The notes below the pieces were generated by a model. That model worked only from the letters and a program-made list of their open reading frames with translations, was not told where the DNA came from and made no database searches. A program made the translations under genes and the position numbers. Below are positions 17,320 through 26,045 of a stretch of 64,000 nt of DNA, in pieces (the first letter of the stretch is position 1; the number at the start of each line of letters is the position of its first letter). Source of the DNA: Nocardia puris (GTDB taxonomy: Bacteria > Actinomycetota > Actinomycetes > Mycobacteriales > Mycobacteriaceae); contig NZ_QNRE01000001.1 in NCBI RefSeq assembly GCF_003315035.1, positions 283,224 through 347,223 of the forward strand, written 5' to 3'.

Positions 17320-18597
17320 CTACCCGGCGGCCAGCGCCTCGCGCAGCACACCGACCACCTCGTCCAGCGGCACCTGCCGCTGCTCGCCGGTGGACATGTC
17401 CTTCACGCCGACGCTGTTCTCGGCCAGATCGCGATCGCCGAGCACCAGCGTGTACCGGGCGCCGGAACGGTCGGCCGCCTTCATCGCGCCCTTCATCCCG
17501 CGCCCGCCGTAGGCCAGATCCACGCGCACACCCGCCGCGCGCAACTGCGCCGCGACCACCACCAGGCGCTGCTTGGCGGCATCGCCCAGCGGCGCGCCGA
17601 ACACGTCGCAGCGCGCCGGATCGCCCGCGGGCTTGCCCTCCTCGCGCAGCGCGAGCACGGTGCGGTCCACGCCGATGCCGAACCCGATGCCCGAGAGCGG
17701 CTGCCCGCCGAGTTCGGCCATCAGGCCGTCGTAGCGGCCGCCGCCGCCGATACCGGACTGCGCGCCCAGCCCGTCGTGCACGAATTCGAAGGTGGTCTTG
17801 GTGTAGTAGTCCAGGCCGCGCACCATGCGCGGGTTCACCGTGTACGGCACGCCCAGCGCGTCGAGGTGGCCGAGCACCTGCTCGAAGTGCGCCTTCGCCG
17901 ACTCCGAGAGGTGGTCGATCATGAGCGGCGCGTTCGCGGTGAGCTCGCGCACCTCTGGCCGCTTGTCGTCGAGCACGCGCAGCGGGTTGATCGCCGCGCG
18001 GCGCTTGGTCTCCTCGTCCAGCGGGAGCCCGAACAGGAAGTCCTGCAACAGTTCCCGGTACTGCGGGCGGCAGGTGTCATCGCCCAGCGAGGTGATGTCG
18101 AGCCGGAACCCGGTGAGCCCGAGCGCGCGGAAACCGGCGTCGGCGATGGCGATGACCTCGGCGTCGAGCGCGGGGTCGTCCACGCCGATGGCCTCCACGC
18201 CCACCTGCTGGAGCTGGCGGTAGCGCCCCGCCTGCGGGTTCTCGTAGCGGAAGAAGGGGCCCGCGTAGCAGAGCTTGATCGGCAGCTGGCCGCTCTTGTC
18301 CAGGCCGTGCTGGATGACCGCGCGCATCACGCCCGCCGTGCCCTCCGGGCGCAGCGTGAAGCTCTCGCCGTTGCGGTCGGCGAAGGTCCACATCTCCTTG
18401 CTGACCACGTCGGTCGATTCGCCGACGCCGCGGGCGAACAGGGCGGTCTGCTCGAAGACCGGCAGCTCGATGTGCCCGTAGCCGGCCAGCCGGGCCGCGT
18501 GCACCAGCCCGTCGCGCACGGCGACGAACTCCGACGAGGCGGGGGGCAGGTAGTCCGGTACACCCTTCGGGGCGGTGAAGCTGCTGGTCTTGGTCAC
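17320..18597 (-). CDS. hisS: Histidyl-tRNA synthetase
   Basis: A 425-residue class II synthetase that charges tRNA-His. The start is GTG 18597 ([16 protein letters not shown]). Motif 2 is near [14 protein letters not shown] (about 80-95), and the histidine-specific signatures [12 protein letters not shown] and GGGRYDGL follow in the catalytic core. The C-terminal anticodon-binding domain covers about 330-425 ([17 protein letters not shown]). The length matches M. tuberculosis HisS (Rv2580c). It diverges from ppiB, with a 135-bp promoter region between them in which I see no T-box or attenuator. Confidence 0.97.
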   Translation of the reverse strand: MTKTSSFTAPKGVPDYLPPASSEFVAVRDGLVHAARLAGYGHIELPVFEQTALFARGVGESTDVVSKEMWTFADRNGESFTLRPEGTAGVMRAVIQHGLDKSGQLPIKLCYAGPFFRYENPQAGRYRQLQQVGVEAIGVDDPALDAEVIAIADAGFRALGLTGFRLDITSLGDDTCRPQYRELLQDFLFGLPLDEETKRRAAINPLRVLDDKRPEVRELTANAPLMIDHLSESAKAHFEQVLGHLDALGVPYTVNPRMVRGLDYYTKTTFEFVHDGLGAQSGIGGGGRYDGLMAELGGQPLSGIGFGIGVDRTVLALREEGKPAGDPARCDVFGAPLGDAAKQRLVVVAAQLRAAGVRVDLAYGGRGMKGAMKAADRSGARYTLVLGDRDLAENSVGVKDMSTGEQRQVPLDEVVGVLREALAAG

Positions 18598-18732
18598 GAT
18601 GGTCCAGTTTCCACCACCGTGGGCCACCAAGTCCAACCGGTTCCGTAGCGTGCGGGGCTCGCCGCACCCCGGAGCGGTCTCAGGAAGGGATGGCACACTC
18701 TTACCTCGGATGCAAGCCGATACGGGAGGAAC

Positions 18733-19608
18733 GTGGGAGTGCCGACCAACGAACAGCGACGAGCTACGGCCAAGCGCAAGCTGGAACGTCAGCTGGAGAA
18801 CCGCGCCGCGCGAGCGCGCAAGCGCAAGCAGATGACCATCGCCGGATCGGTGCTCGGCGTCGTCGTCGTGGTCGCGGCGGTCACGGGTGTCTACTTCCTC
18901 ACCAAGGGCGAGGACGGCGAGAACAACGCCGCCGAGCCGACCCCGGAGGCCTCGCTGTCGGCGGCGCCGCCGCCCGCGGCCCAGCCCAAGCCGGAGCTGG
19001 TGAACTGCGCCTACAACGACGGCGCGCCCGCCGCGAAGCCGGTGCAGAAGCCCGCCAGGACCGAGGGCATCCCCACCACCGGCGGCGACGCGACGGTGAG
19101 CGTGAGCGTGGAGACCAGCCAGGGCCCGATCGGCCTGACCCTGAACAACGCCGAATCCCCCTGCACCGTCAACAGTTTCGTGAGCCTGGCGAGCCAGGGC
19201 TTCTTCGACGGCGTGGCCTGCCACCGCATGACGGCCGACGAGTACCTGAAGGTGCTCCAGTGCGGCGATCCGACCGGCCAGGGCAACGGCGGTCCGGGGT
19301 ACACCTTCGCCGACGAGTACCCCACCGATCAGTACGCGCCGAACGCCCCCGAATTGCAGCAGCCGATCAGCTACGCGCGCGGCACGCTGGCCATGGCCAA
19401 CGCGGGCCCGGCCACCAACGGCAGCCAGTTCTTCCTCGTGTACGGAGACTCGCAGTTGCCGCCGAACTACACCATCTTCGGCACCGTCGACGAGAACTCG
19501 CTGTCCACGTTGGACAAGATCGCCGAGATCGGCCAGGACAACGCCAACGGCCCCGGCGACGGCGCACCGAACCAGCCGGTCGTGCTGGAATCGGTACGGC
19601 TGGACTGA
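18733..19608 (+). CDS. ppiB: Membrane-anchored peptidyl-prolyl cis-trans isomerase (cyclophilin)
   Basis: A 291-residue protein like mycobacterial PpiB (Rv2582). It has a basic cytoplasmic N-terminus ([20 protein letters not shown]), one TM helix at about 36-57, a Pro/Ala linker to about 110, and a cyclophilin domain to the end ([40 protein letters not shown]). The domain should catalyse prolyl isomerisation outside the membrane. GTG 18733 is used, with GGAGG 4 nt upstream; a second GTG at 18739 is equally possible. It is followed by a strong terminator, and then the type IV secretion-like locus begins. Confidence 0.92.
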   Translation: MGVPTNEQRRATAKRKLERQLENRAARARKRKQMTIAGSVLGVVVVVAAVTGVYFLTKGEDGENNAAEPTPEASLSAAPPPAAQPKPELVNCAYNDGAPAAKPVQKPARTEGIPTTGGDATVSVSVETSQGPIGLTLNNAESPCTVNSFVSLASQGFFDGVACHRMTADEYLKVLQCGDPTGQGNGGPGYTFADEYPTDQYAPNAPELQQPISYARGTLAMANAGPATNGSQFFLVYGDSQLPPNYTIFGTVDENSLSTLDKIAEIGQDNANGPGDGAPNQPVVLESVRLD

Positions 19609-19626
19609 GTTCGCGCACCCCGCGCC

Positions 19627-19662
19627 GTCGGGCCCGGCACCGGATTCGGTGCCGGGCCCGAC
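19627..19662 (+). terminator. Terminator after ppiB
   Basis: A perfect 15-bp inverted repeat (19627-19641 and 19648-19662, GTCGGGCCCGGCACC with its complement) around a 6-nt loop, 18 nt downstream of the ppiB stop. Confidence 0.82.
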
Positions 19663-20016
19663 CCGTTCCCGGCGACGGGCGCGATCCCCGCCGTTCCTCC
19701 GGTAAGGGTGCCCTCATGCCGGAGATCCTCCGGCGCGTCCGAGCGCGTGTCGGAAATGCGCGTTATATGCTGGTTGCGGCACGCCCGGCCGGTCGTGCCA
19801 GGCGTTTCTCGGGTAATCTCGATACACGGAGTTTCCGTGCCGAAGCCGTCCCCGCACGAGGGCGATCCCCGACCGGATGGGAACGCGCGACACGGGTGCT
19901 CCGGGTGTCCGCGTTTGCAGGCGGGGCGCCACCGGCGGATCACCGTTCGCCCGGCGGCGTCCGTGACGAAGCACCACAATCATCCATAGTGATCACTGCA
20001 GCATCGGGGAGCAGCC
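19663..20016. other. 354-bp intergenic region, no gene recognised
   Basis: Short reading frames exist on both strands but none has a convincing start, composition or similarity. The stretch holds a small perfect hairpin (CACGGA at 19825-19830 and TCCGTG at 19834-19839) and a CATAGT element near 19985 that could be the -10 box for the gene at 20017. No attachment-site repeat or tRNA is seen. Confidence 0.4.
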
Positions 20017-20652
20017 ATGTCCGAGGAACTGGACGACATCGGTCAGCAGACCGCGGCCATCATGAAGACCATGTTGCAGCTGGCGACCCTGGTCGCGCTG
20101 CGCACCCGGGAACGTGGTCAGAAGGAAGCCGAGGCCCGGGCCAAGATCACCGAGGCCCGCCTGAAGGAAGCCCGCGAACTCCAGATCCGCGAGGCCCGCG
20201 ACAACAAGTCGAAGGACCCGCGCAACCTCGAGCTCGCGCGCCTGGTCGAGAGGGCCGTCCCCACGGTGGAGAAGGCGGCGCCGGGGGTCGAGAAGATCGC
20301 GCCGGGCGTCCAGAAAAGCGGTGGCAGCAAGGGTGTTTCGCTGTACAAGGACCGCTACCTCTCGCAGGCCGATACGGCCCACACCGCCATGGCCACCACC
20401 GCGACAACCGCCGCCACGGCCGCGAGCCAGCCGCTGATGCGCTACGACTCGACCGAGCGCCGCATGGCCATCGCCGCGCATCTCGCCCGCATCGGCGTCG
20501 CCCCCGAACTCGCCGCGGTCCGCATGCTCGTGGAGGTCGGGCAGGGCCAGGCGCTCGAGGACGCGGTGCGCGCCAAGCCCGACGCGCAACGCGCCGTCGG
20601 CACCCGCGCCAGGGAGATCGAGGCGCGCGGACTGGAACGCGTACGGCAGTAA
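20017..20652 (+). CDS. Charged coiled-coil protein of unknown function
   Basis: A 211-residue protein with ATG 20017 (MSEELDDIGQQTAAIMKTM). Residues 20-75 are rich in Glu, Lys and Arg in heptad-like spacing (ERGQKEAEARAKITEARL), suggesting a long coiled coil. Residues 75-105 carry repeated TVEKAAPGVEKIAPGV-like units. Residues 120-140 are Ala/Thr-rich, and the C-terminus is a basic helical domain. I do not recognise the family. It faces the type IV secretion-like operon and shares a terminator with it, and it may be an accessory or DNA-associated factor of that system; this rests on position only. Confidence 0.6.
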   Translation: MSEELDDIGQQTAAIMKTMLQLATLVALRTRERGQKEAEARAKITEARLKEARELQIREARDNKSKDPRNLELARLVERAVPTVEKAAPGVEKIAPGVQKSGGSKGVSLYKDRYLSQADTAHTAMATTATTAATAASQPLMRYDSTERRMAIAAHLARIGVAPELAAVRMLVEVGQGQALEDAVRAKPDAQRAVGTRAREIEARGLERVRQ

Positions 20653-20691
20653 GCGTTCTCACGCAACAGCGTTCCCACGGAACTGCGAAAG

Positions 20692-20717
20692 GTGCCCGCT
20701 GCCTCGGCAGCGGGCAC
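20692..20717. terminator. Bidirectional terminator closing the T4SS-like operon
   Basis: A perfect 12-bp stem (20692-20703 and 20706-20717, GTGCCCGCTGCC) with a 2-nt loop, preceded by AAAG and followed by TTT, so each strand reads a short U run. It separates the + strand coiled-coil gene from the last gene of the minus-strand operon. Confidence 0.8.
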
Positions 20718-20729
20718 TTTCACGTGCGC

Positions 20730-21152
20730 CTACTGGCGGAAGTTGCCCGCAGTCGGATCGGTCCACATCCCGTCGGTGGGCGTCTTCAACGGCAGCGGAC
20801 TCAGCATGTCCTTGTGCCCGTTGCGCACACTGCAGTATTTGAACGGGCCGCGCGGATCGAACAGCTTGGCCATGTGCGGGTCGGCGTGGTCGAGGAACCA
20901 CACGCTCAATCCGGTGCTGCCGTCCCGACGCAGGTGTTCCCACGCCCGCCAGACCGCGTCCAGCCGCGCCGCCGCCTCGGCGTGCTGCCACCATTCGGGG
21001 CACCACACGGTGTCGCTGATATCGGTGACCTGACGGCGGTAGACCAGGCTCAAGTAGTTCTCGACGAACTCGACAACGCTGGTGTAGATGGTCGGCGGCT
21101 CCGCAGCCGCGGGCGGTTCCTGGCCGGCGGGCGGCTGCTGTTCCTCACTCAT
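20730..21152 (-). CDS. DUF4913 family protein of the T4SS-like operon
   Basis: A 140-residue soluble protein. The N-terminal 20 residues are Pro/Glu-rich. The core has the conserved aromatic signature of the DUF4913 family: VWCPEWWQHAEAAARL (about 50-65), then AVWRAWEHLR, FLDHADPHMAKLFDP and GPFKYC. Family members are usually found beside TraG/VirD4-like coupling ATPases on actinobacterial mobile elements, and here the coupling protein gene lies 46 nt upstream. It may be a partner of the coupling protein; its biochemical role is unknown. It is the last gene of the operon. Confidence 0.8.
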   Translation of the reverse strand: MSEEQQPPAGQEPPAAAEPPTIYTSVVEFVENYLSLVYRRQVTDISDTVWCPEWWQHAEAAARLDAVWRAWEHLRRDGSTGLSVWFLDHADPHMAKLFDPRGPFKYCSVRNGHKDMLSPLPLKTPTDGMWTDPTAGNFRQ

Positions 21153-21198
21153 GACCGCACCTCACGATCCTCGCACACGGCACTCGACGCTGATTGCC

Positions 21199-23046
21199 TC
21201 ACAGTGGCCGAACCTCCTCGACTTGACCGTATTCCTGGGGCGGCTCGGCCTTGGTCAGCGACGGCGAGCCGAACAGGTCCGTGATCTCGGTCTTGCGTTG
21301 CGGATCGTGCTGCGCGATCGACTTCTTCACGTCCGCAGAGTACTCGCCCTCCCACCACGGAACGGTGCGCAACAGCACCGCGGGTTGCCCGGAGGTGAAC
21401 ACGATCGCCCGGCCGCGCGGCAGCGTGGTGAGCGCGTTGACGCTGAACGTCTTCGACGACGACAGTGACCGCGAATAGCTCTTGCCGCCTTTGGATTCCG
21501 ACACCGACTGGGAGATCGCATCGTATTCGCCGATGGCTTCGGACCGGTCGCGCAGGAAGTTCATATCGTCCACGCCGGGACCCAGCACCTTGATATTGGC
21601 GGCCGACCACAGCGCCGACATGCCCGCCTCGCCCCAGCAGCGCGCGCCCTGGGCCCAGGACTGCAACACCGTCATCACGACGATGCCGCGCGAGCCGAAG
21701 TGGCTGTACTGCTTGGGCAGATCCTTCCAGCGCACCACGTTGGCGGCCTCGTCCAGCACCGCGAGCAGCGGGATCGGCAGCCGCCCGCCGCGCGAGCGGG
21801 ACGCCTTGCGCATGGCGACGTCGATGACGGCCTCGGTCAGCGCGCTCACCAGCGGGGCGGCCGAGCCGCGGCCCTCCAGCGAGAGGCAGTACAGGGTGCC
21901 GTTGCGTTCGATGAACTCGAGTTCGTCGAACTGCCTGCGCGTTTGACCGGTCGCCGGATCGGAGCCCGGCAGGATCCAGTTGTGCACGTTCGACAGTTGC
22001 AGGCAGCGCACCATCTTCTTGGCGGTGCCGAAGATGCCGCTGCGGGTGCGCGGGTCGGCGTTGTACTGCATCGCCAGACCCGAGGCGATGAAGTCGTGGC
22101 GGACGCCGCGCAACAGCTCGATCGGTTCGGTGTCGACCGGATTGGTCACCCAGCCCCAGACCTGCGTGATGGGTCGCTGGGCCACCGCCGCGGCGAGGAA
22201 CAGCGCGGCGAGCAGGTCCTCGGCTTCCGGATCGAAGAAGTTGTCGTCGGATTTGCCGCTCTCGCCGCCATTGTCGGCGTCGGCGAAGTGACCGGCCAGG
22301 CGCTGGGCCCGCATCTCGCACCCCTCGCGCCCGGCGTCCACCCAGGCCAGCGGATTCCAGTACCAGCTGGGACTCTCGTCGGCGACGCCCTGCGGGTCGA
22401 ACACGAAGGTGGGGCTGCCCTTGGACTCACGCACGTCGCGCGTCGCGTCCACCACGTCGCGCTTGTTCGAGGTGGCCAGCACCGGCCCGATGGCCGACAG
22501 GATCGCCGGGATCACCCGCGAGGTGGACTTGCCCTGGCGCGGACCCCAGATGTCGAGGTGCAGATCCTCGTACGAGCCGTAGAGCATCACGCCGTCGGCG
22601 ACGCCGATGCCCAGCGGCACGCCCGGCGCGTCGTCGTAGCCGAGCCGCATGCCCAACTGCTCGGCCTTCTCGCGCACCCCGGCCTCGGTGAGGCCGTAGA
22701 TCGCGCCGCCCGAGCCCATGTACTGGGCCTTCTCGTCCACCGGCAGCGCGCCCTTGCCCTGTCGTTTGCGCAACTGCCTGCGCACCAGGATGATCGCCAC
22801 CACGGTCAGCAGCACCAGCAGCACGATGACCGTGGACGCGGTCGGCCAGGTGAAGCGCCCGCGCGCCAGGCCCGCGACGATCTCGATCGGGTTGATCGGG
22901 AAGTCCTGCGGCGTCGCCGACATCCGGTTGCCGAGTTGCAGTGCGATCCACAGGGTTCCGAGCACACCGAAACCGGCGTAGACGGCGTAGAGGCCGAGAT
23001 CGGGTCCCGGGTCGGCGGGATCCGTGACCTTTTTCTTCTTCGCCAT
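21199..23046 (-). CDS. VirD4/TraG-like type IV coupling ATPase
   Basis: A 615-residue membrane-bound P-loop ATPase with a strong ribosome-binding site (GAGGAGG). Two TM helices are at about 18-38 and 70-90. The Walker A segment WGPRQGKST is at 167-175 and the Walker B segment LLAVLDEAANV (Asp432, Glu433) precedes a TraM-recognition/TraG C-terminal module (SHFGSRGIVVMTVLQSWAQG). Such proteins select DNA or protein substrates and pass them to the type IV channel at the inner membrane. It is followed by the DUF4913 gene and preceded by a lipoprotein gene (40 bp). A Ser-rich segment near 535-550 is a variable loop. Confidence 0.9.
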   Translation of the reverse strand: MAKKKKVTDPADPGPDLGLYAVYAGFGVLGTLWIALQLGNRMSATPQDFPINPIEIVAGLARGRFTWPTASTVIVLLVLLTVVAIILVRRQLRKRQGKGALPVDEKAQYMGSGGAIYGLTEAGVREKAEQLGMRLGYDDAPGVPLGIGVADGVMLYGSYEDLHLDIWGPRQGKSTSRVIPAILSAIGPVLATSNKRDVVDATRDVRESKGSPTFVFDPQGVADESPSWYWNPLAWVDAGREGCEMRAQRLAGHFADADNGGESGKSDDNFFDPEAEDLLAALFLAAAVAQRPITQVWGWVTNPVDTEPIELLRGVRHDFIASGLAMQYNADPRTRSGIFGTAKKMVRCLQLSNVHNWILPGSDPATGQTRRQFDELEFIERNGTLYCLSLEGRGSAAPLVSALTEAVIDVAMRKASRSRGGRLPIPLLAVLDEAANVVRWKDLPKQYSHFGSRGIVVMTVLQSWAQGARCWGEAGMSALWSAANIKVLGPGVDDMNFLRDRSEAIGEYDAISQSVSESKGGKSYSRSLSSSKTFSVNALTTLPRGRAIVFTSGQPAVLLRTVPWWEGEYSADVKKSIAQHDPQRKTEITDLFGSPSLTKAEPPQEYGQVEEVRPL

Positions 23047-23086
23047 GTCTGCCTCCTCGAATGGCCTTGCGGGGTAATGCCTGTCG

Positions 23087-23638
23087 TCAGCGGAACGCGT
23101 CGAGCCGCCAGCCCTCGGGCGTCTGCACCACCGTGGCGATCACGGTGGCGGGCGGCAGCTGTTCGCGGCGCCCGTCGGCGCGCACCACGGTCTGCTCGAT
23201 GCCGATCTTGTACTGCCGCACCGCGGGATCGGCGCCCTCGGGCGGCCGCTCCCCCGACGCGAACGTGAACGCCTCCACGGTGACGCCCGCCTGCGCCCAC
23301 TCCGCCCACTGCAGTGAGGGTCTCGGCGCCTCGGCACCGGTGGGCTCGGTGTCCAGCATTCGTATCATGCTGGGGCCCAGCCACTTCCGCGCGCGGTCCA
23401 CGGAGTCTCCCGGTTCCTCGGTGGCGGGGTACCAGGTGAAGATCTCCTGCAGCGCCGCGACGGCGACACCGTCGGGGGTCACCGGGTCGGGCGCGGGCAC
23501 CTCCTCGAGCAACCGCGTGGTCGACGTGGCGGCACCCGGCGCACCGGACTCCGGATCGCCGTCGTCGCTGCCGCAGGCCGCACCCACCATCGCCACGCTC
23601 AGCACCAGCATCACCACCAGTTTCGCGCGCGCGTTCAC
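23087..23638 (-). CDS. Lipoprotein of the T4SS-like operon, possible NTF2/VirB8-like domain
   Basis: A 183-residue protein from the GTG at 23638 (VNARAKLVVMLVLSV); a GTG 3 codons upstream is an alternative. The signal peptide ends in a lipobox (VGAAC), so it should be lipid-anchored on the outer face of the membrane. After a Ser/Pro linker, a compact domain has conserved Trp residues and ends in PEGWRLDAF, the kind of beta-strand ending seen in NTF2-like TcpC/VirB8 periplasmic domains. I infer a structural part of the secretion channel. It lies 40 bp upstream of the coupling ATPase gene; 242 bp without a gene separate it from the hydrolase gene before it. Confidence 0.65.
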   Translation of the reverse strand: MNARAKLVVMLVLSVAMVGAACGSDDGDPESGAPGAATSTTRLLEEVPAPDPVTPDGVAVAALQEIFTWYPATEEPGDSVDRARKWLGPSMIRMLDTEPTGAEAPRPSLQWAEWAQAGVTVEAFTFASGERPPEGADPAVRQYKIGIEQTVVRADGRREQLPPATVIATVVQTPEGWRLDAFR

Positions 23639-23880
23639 CCTGTCCACCCAGGCTAACCGGCGGGACCCGTACCGCGCCCGCCCATTCGGCTCCCGAGTTC
23701 CGGCGTGTTCGCGCGCGACACCCTCACGACCGCATCCGCCGGCACACCCCCGGCCGATGCCGCGACCGGAAGCGAGATCGCGCGCCACCCCGGGCGGGCG
23801 CGCGCCCGCACCGGATCGGCGACCCGCCGCAACGGCTCGCGCGTCGCGGCCCGGCCCTGCGGTTCCCGCACGTCTCCCGT

Positions 23881-25542
23881 TCACAGCACCCTCCGCACCC
23901 GCGCGTCACCCGGAACCGCCACCTCGCGCACACCGCCACCGGCACCGGCGCCCGCCGCCGGCACGGACTGGATCATCCGCCCGTCCCCGGCGTATACGCC
24001 CACCTGGGCGGGCCCGCGCGGTCCGAACGAGTGGAAGACCAGATCGCCCGGTTCGGCGCGGCTCATCGACACCTCGCGGCCCGCTTCCCACTGCTGTTCG
24101 GCGGTGCGCGGCAACGTCACCGCACCGCCCGAGGCCGCGAACACCGCGGCCGCCGTGAGTCCCGGTCCGTCCAGGCCGCCGTCGCTGGGCCCCTGCGGGC
24201 CGCCGCCGCCCCACACGTACGGGGTGCCGAGCCAGTCGTGCGCGGCTTCCACCACTTGTTCGCCCGGCGAACCCTCGCCCGGACTGAACCGCCCGGTGGA
24301 GCCGGGCGCACGGTACTGCGCCTCCATCGCCAGGATGTTCGCCACGTACGGCCTCGTCTCCGACCAGTGCGCCGCGTACTGGTTGGGCATGCCGCCCGAG
24401 GCCAGTACCGCGCCCTCGCCGGCGTTGTAGGCGGCCAGCGTGAGCGAGGTCAGATCGCCCTGCACCCGGCCCTCGGCCTGCCACTGCTTGATCTTGCCCG
24501 CGATGGCGCACATGTAGCGGCCCTGGCCGATGATCGCGTCGCCGTCGTCCCACACGCTGGCCACGCCGTTGCCGTCGGCGTCGATGACATACGGGCGCCC
24601 GTCGTCCGGGTTGGTGCTCGTAGCGGTGCCGGGGAGGAACTGCGCCAGGCCCTGCGCGCCCGCGGGCGAGGTGAGACCGCGCCGGAAACCCGACTCCTGA
24701 CGTCCCTGCGCCGCCAGCAGCGAGGGCGTGATCTCCGGGCACAGCGACCCCGCCCGGCGGTACCAGATCTCCAGTTCCGGCGGCACCTTGCCCGCCGCCA
24801 GCGCGCCGCCCGCGGTGCCGAACCCGAGCTGGCAGCGCGGGTCGGCCGAATACCACTGCGCGCCACCGAGATCCGGTGTCGGCGCGCCGTCCAGCCACGG
24901 CATCGGGTCGATCTGGCGGCCGCCGGTGAAGCGCCCGCCCGGCACGATCTCGAAATGCAGGTGCGGGCCGGTGGATTCGCCCGCCGAACCGACCAGGCCG
25001 ATCTGCTGGCCCGCACGCACCGTGTCGCCGACGCGCACCAGCACGCCGTGATCCCACATGTGCCCGTAGACCGCCGAATAGCCGCGCCCGTTGGTGTCGA
25101 TCGAGTCGACCACGATCCAGTTGCCGAAGCCCGAGGCCGGTCCGGCCGCCACCACGCGGCCGTCGGACACCGAGAAGATCGGCGTGCCGTCGGCCGCGGC
25201 CATATCGACGCCGCGGTGCCCGCCGCCGCGCGAACCGAACACGTCGGAGACGGTGTAGGTGCCCGCCGCCATCGGCATCGTGCGCCGGATCGGACCGACA
25301 CCCGCCGCCAGCGACGGCGTCGCGGTCGCGGTCGGATTCGCCTGCGCGTCCGTGGATTCCGCCGCCACGCGCTGATCCCCCGGCGCGACACCGCCCAGCG
25401 GGGGCAGGTCGGTGCCCGACGGGCCGAGGACGGACTGGCCCTCGCACGGGTCCTCCACGGCGGGCAGCACGACGACAAGTACGAGTGCCATGAGCCCGAC
25501 GACCACGCTCATGACGCCCCAGAGGATCCCCTTGGCGCTCAC
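23881..25542 (-). CDS. Three-domain cell-wall hydrolase (M23 peptidase, lytic transglycosylase, inactive NlpC/P60)
   Basis: A 553-residue VirB1-like protein with an N-terminal TM anchor (residues 7-28). Domain 1 (about 95-215) is a LytM/M23 endopeptidase with His109, Asp113, His161 and the HLH pair at 194-196. Domain 2 (about 255-410) is an SLT-type transglycosylase with Glu283 in QGRQESGF and AYNAGEGAVL. Domain 3 (about 425-553) is an NlpC/P60 fold (GTPYVWGGGGP), but the catalytic Cys is Gly459 (DGPGL instead of DCSGL) and the His position reads Gln513 (AQVGVY). It probably opens peptidoglycan for the apparatus, with domain 3 acting in binding only. GTG start behind GAGGTGAGGG. Confidence 0.88.
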   Translation of the reverse strand: MSAKGILWGVMSVVVGLMALVLVVVLPAVEDPCEGQSVLGPSGTDLPPLGGVAPGDQRVAAESTDAQANPTATATPSLAAGVGPIRRTMPMAAGTYTVSDVFGSRGGGHRGVDMAAADGTPIFSVSDGRVVAAGPASGFGNWIVVDSIDTNGRGYSAVYGHMWDHGVLVRVGDTVRAGQQIGLVGSAGESTGPHLHFEIVPGGRFTGGRQIDPMPWLDGAPTPDLGGAQWYSADPRCQLGFGTAGGALAAGKVPPELEIWYRRAGSLCPEITPSLLAAQGRQESGFRRGLTSPAGAQGLAQFLPGTATSTNPDDGRPYVIDADGNGVASVWDDGDAIIGQGRYMCAIAGKIKQWQAEGRVQGDLTSLTLAAYNAGEGAVLASGGMPNQYAAHWSETRPYVANILAMEAQYRAPGSTGRFSPGEGSPGEQVVEAAHDWLGTPYVWGGGGPQGPSDGGLDGPGLTAAAVFAASGGAVTLPRTAEQQWEAGREVSMSRAEPGDLVFHSFGPRGPAQVGVYAGDGRMIQSVPAAGAGAGGGVREVAVPGDARVRRVL

Positions 25543-25567
25543 GGTGCCCTCACCTCGACGGGAGCGG

Positions 25568-25876
25568 TCACGTGCGCCGTTGCGCTTCGTTCAAGGTGTC
25601 GGCGAGGGTGCGGTTCATCTCGGCCGCCGCGGCCAATTGCTGTTGCAGCAGCGCCACTTTGCGGCGCAGCGCGACGGCGTCCATCCGCTCCAGGCCGGGG
25701 CCCTCCGCCGCGCGCACCCAGTTGCGGACCGAATTGGTGTGCACGCCGATCTGATCGGCCACCACCCGGCACGCCTCGGATTCGCTGCTCAGCGTGCCGG
25801 TGAGCGCGAGGACCTGCTCCACGGCGGCCTTGCGCACCTCCGGCGAGACCCTGCGATACGAACGATGCGGCATCAT
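25568..25876 (-). CDS. Transposase OrfA-like helix-turn-helix protein in the T4SS-like operon
   Basis: A 102-residue protein from ATG 25876 (MMPHRSYRRVSPEVR), with AAGGGGTG upstream. The first 60 residues form a helix-turn-helix like that of IS3-family OrfA proteins (RKAAVEQVLAL, VVADQIGVHTNSVRNWVR). The C-terminal 40 are a leucine-zipper-like coiled coil (ALRRKVALLQQQLAAAAEMN), also an OrfA trait. No OrfB/integrase frame or terminal inverted repeats flank it, and the operon continues on both sides. It may be a domesticated DNA-binding regulator rather than part of a live insertion sequence. Confidence 0.7.
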   Translation of the reverse strand: MMPHRSYRRVSPEVRKAAVEQVLALTGTLSSESEACRVVADQIGVHTNSVRNWVRAAEGPGLERMDAVALRRKVALLQQQLAAAAEMNRTLADTLNEAQRRT

Positions 25877-26045
25877 GCGGCACCCCTTCCACCGAACGCC
25901 ACCGCCCGTTGCGACGCCCGGATCCTCTCGCCGAGTGCCGCAGCCCGATGCGGCGCCCGGTTCCACACGCCGGACGCCCGTTGGGGCGCTCGGCTTTTCG
26001 CTCCCGTCCGACAGCGCTGTGCAGCTTCGCCTACCGGACGGTATC

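Noticed and set aside
18690..21284. 864-codon + strand frame running across ppiB, a terminator and three further genes
   Set aside because: It crosses the ppiB terminator and genes on both strands, and its translation is Arg-rich and without any recognisable domain.
25568..25876. An active IS3 insertion
   Set aside because: No OrfB, no frameshift site and no terminal inverted repeats around the OrfA-like gene.
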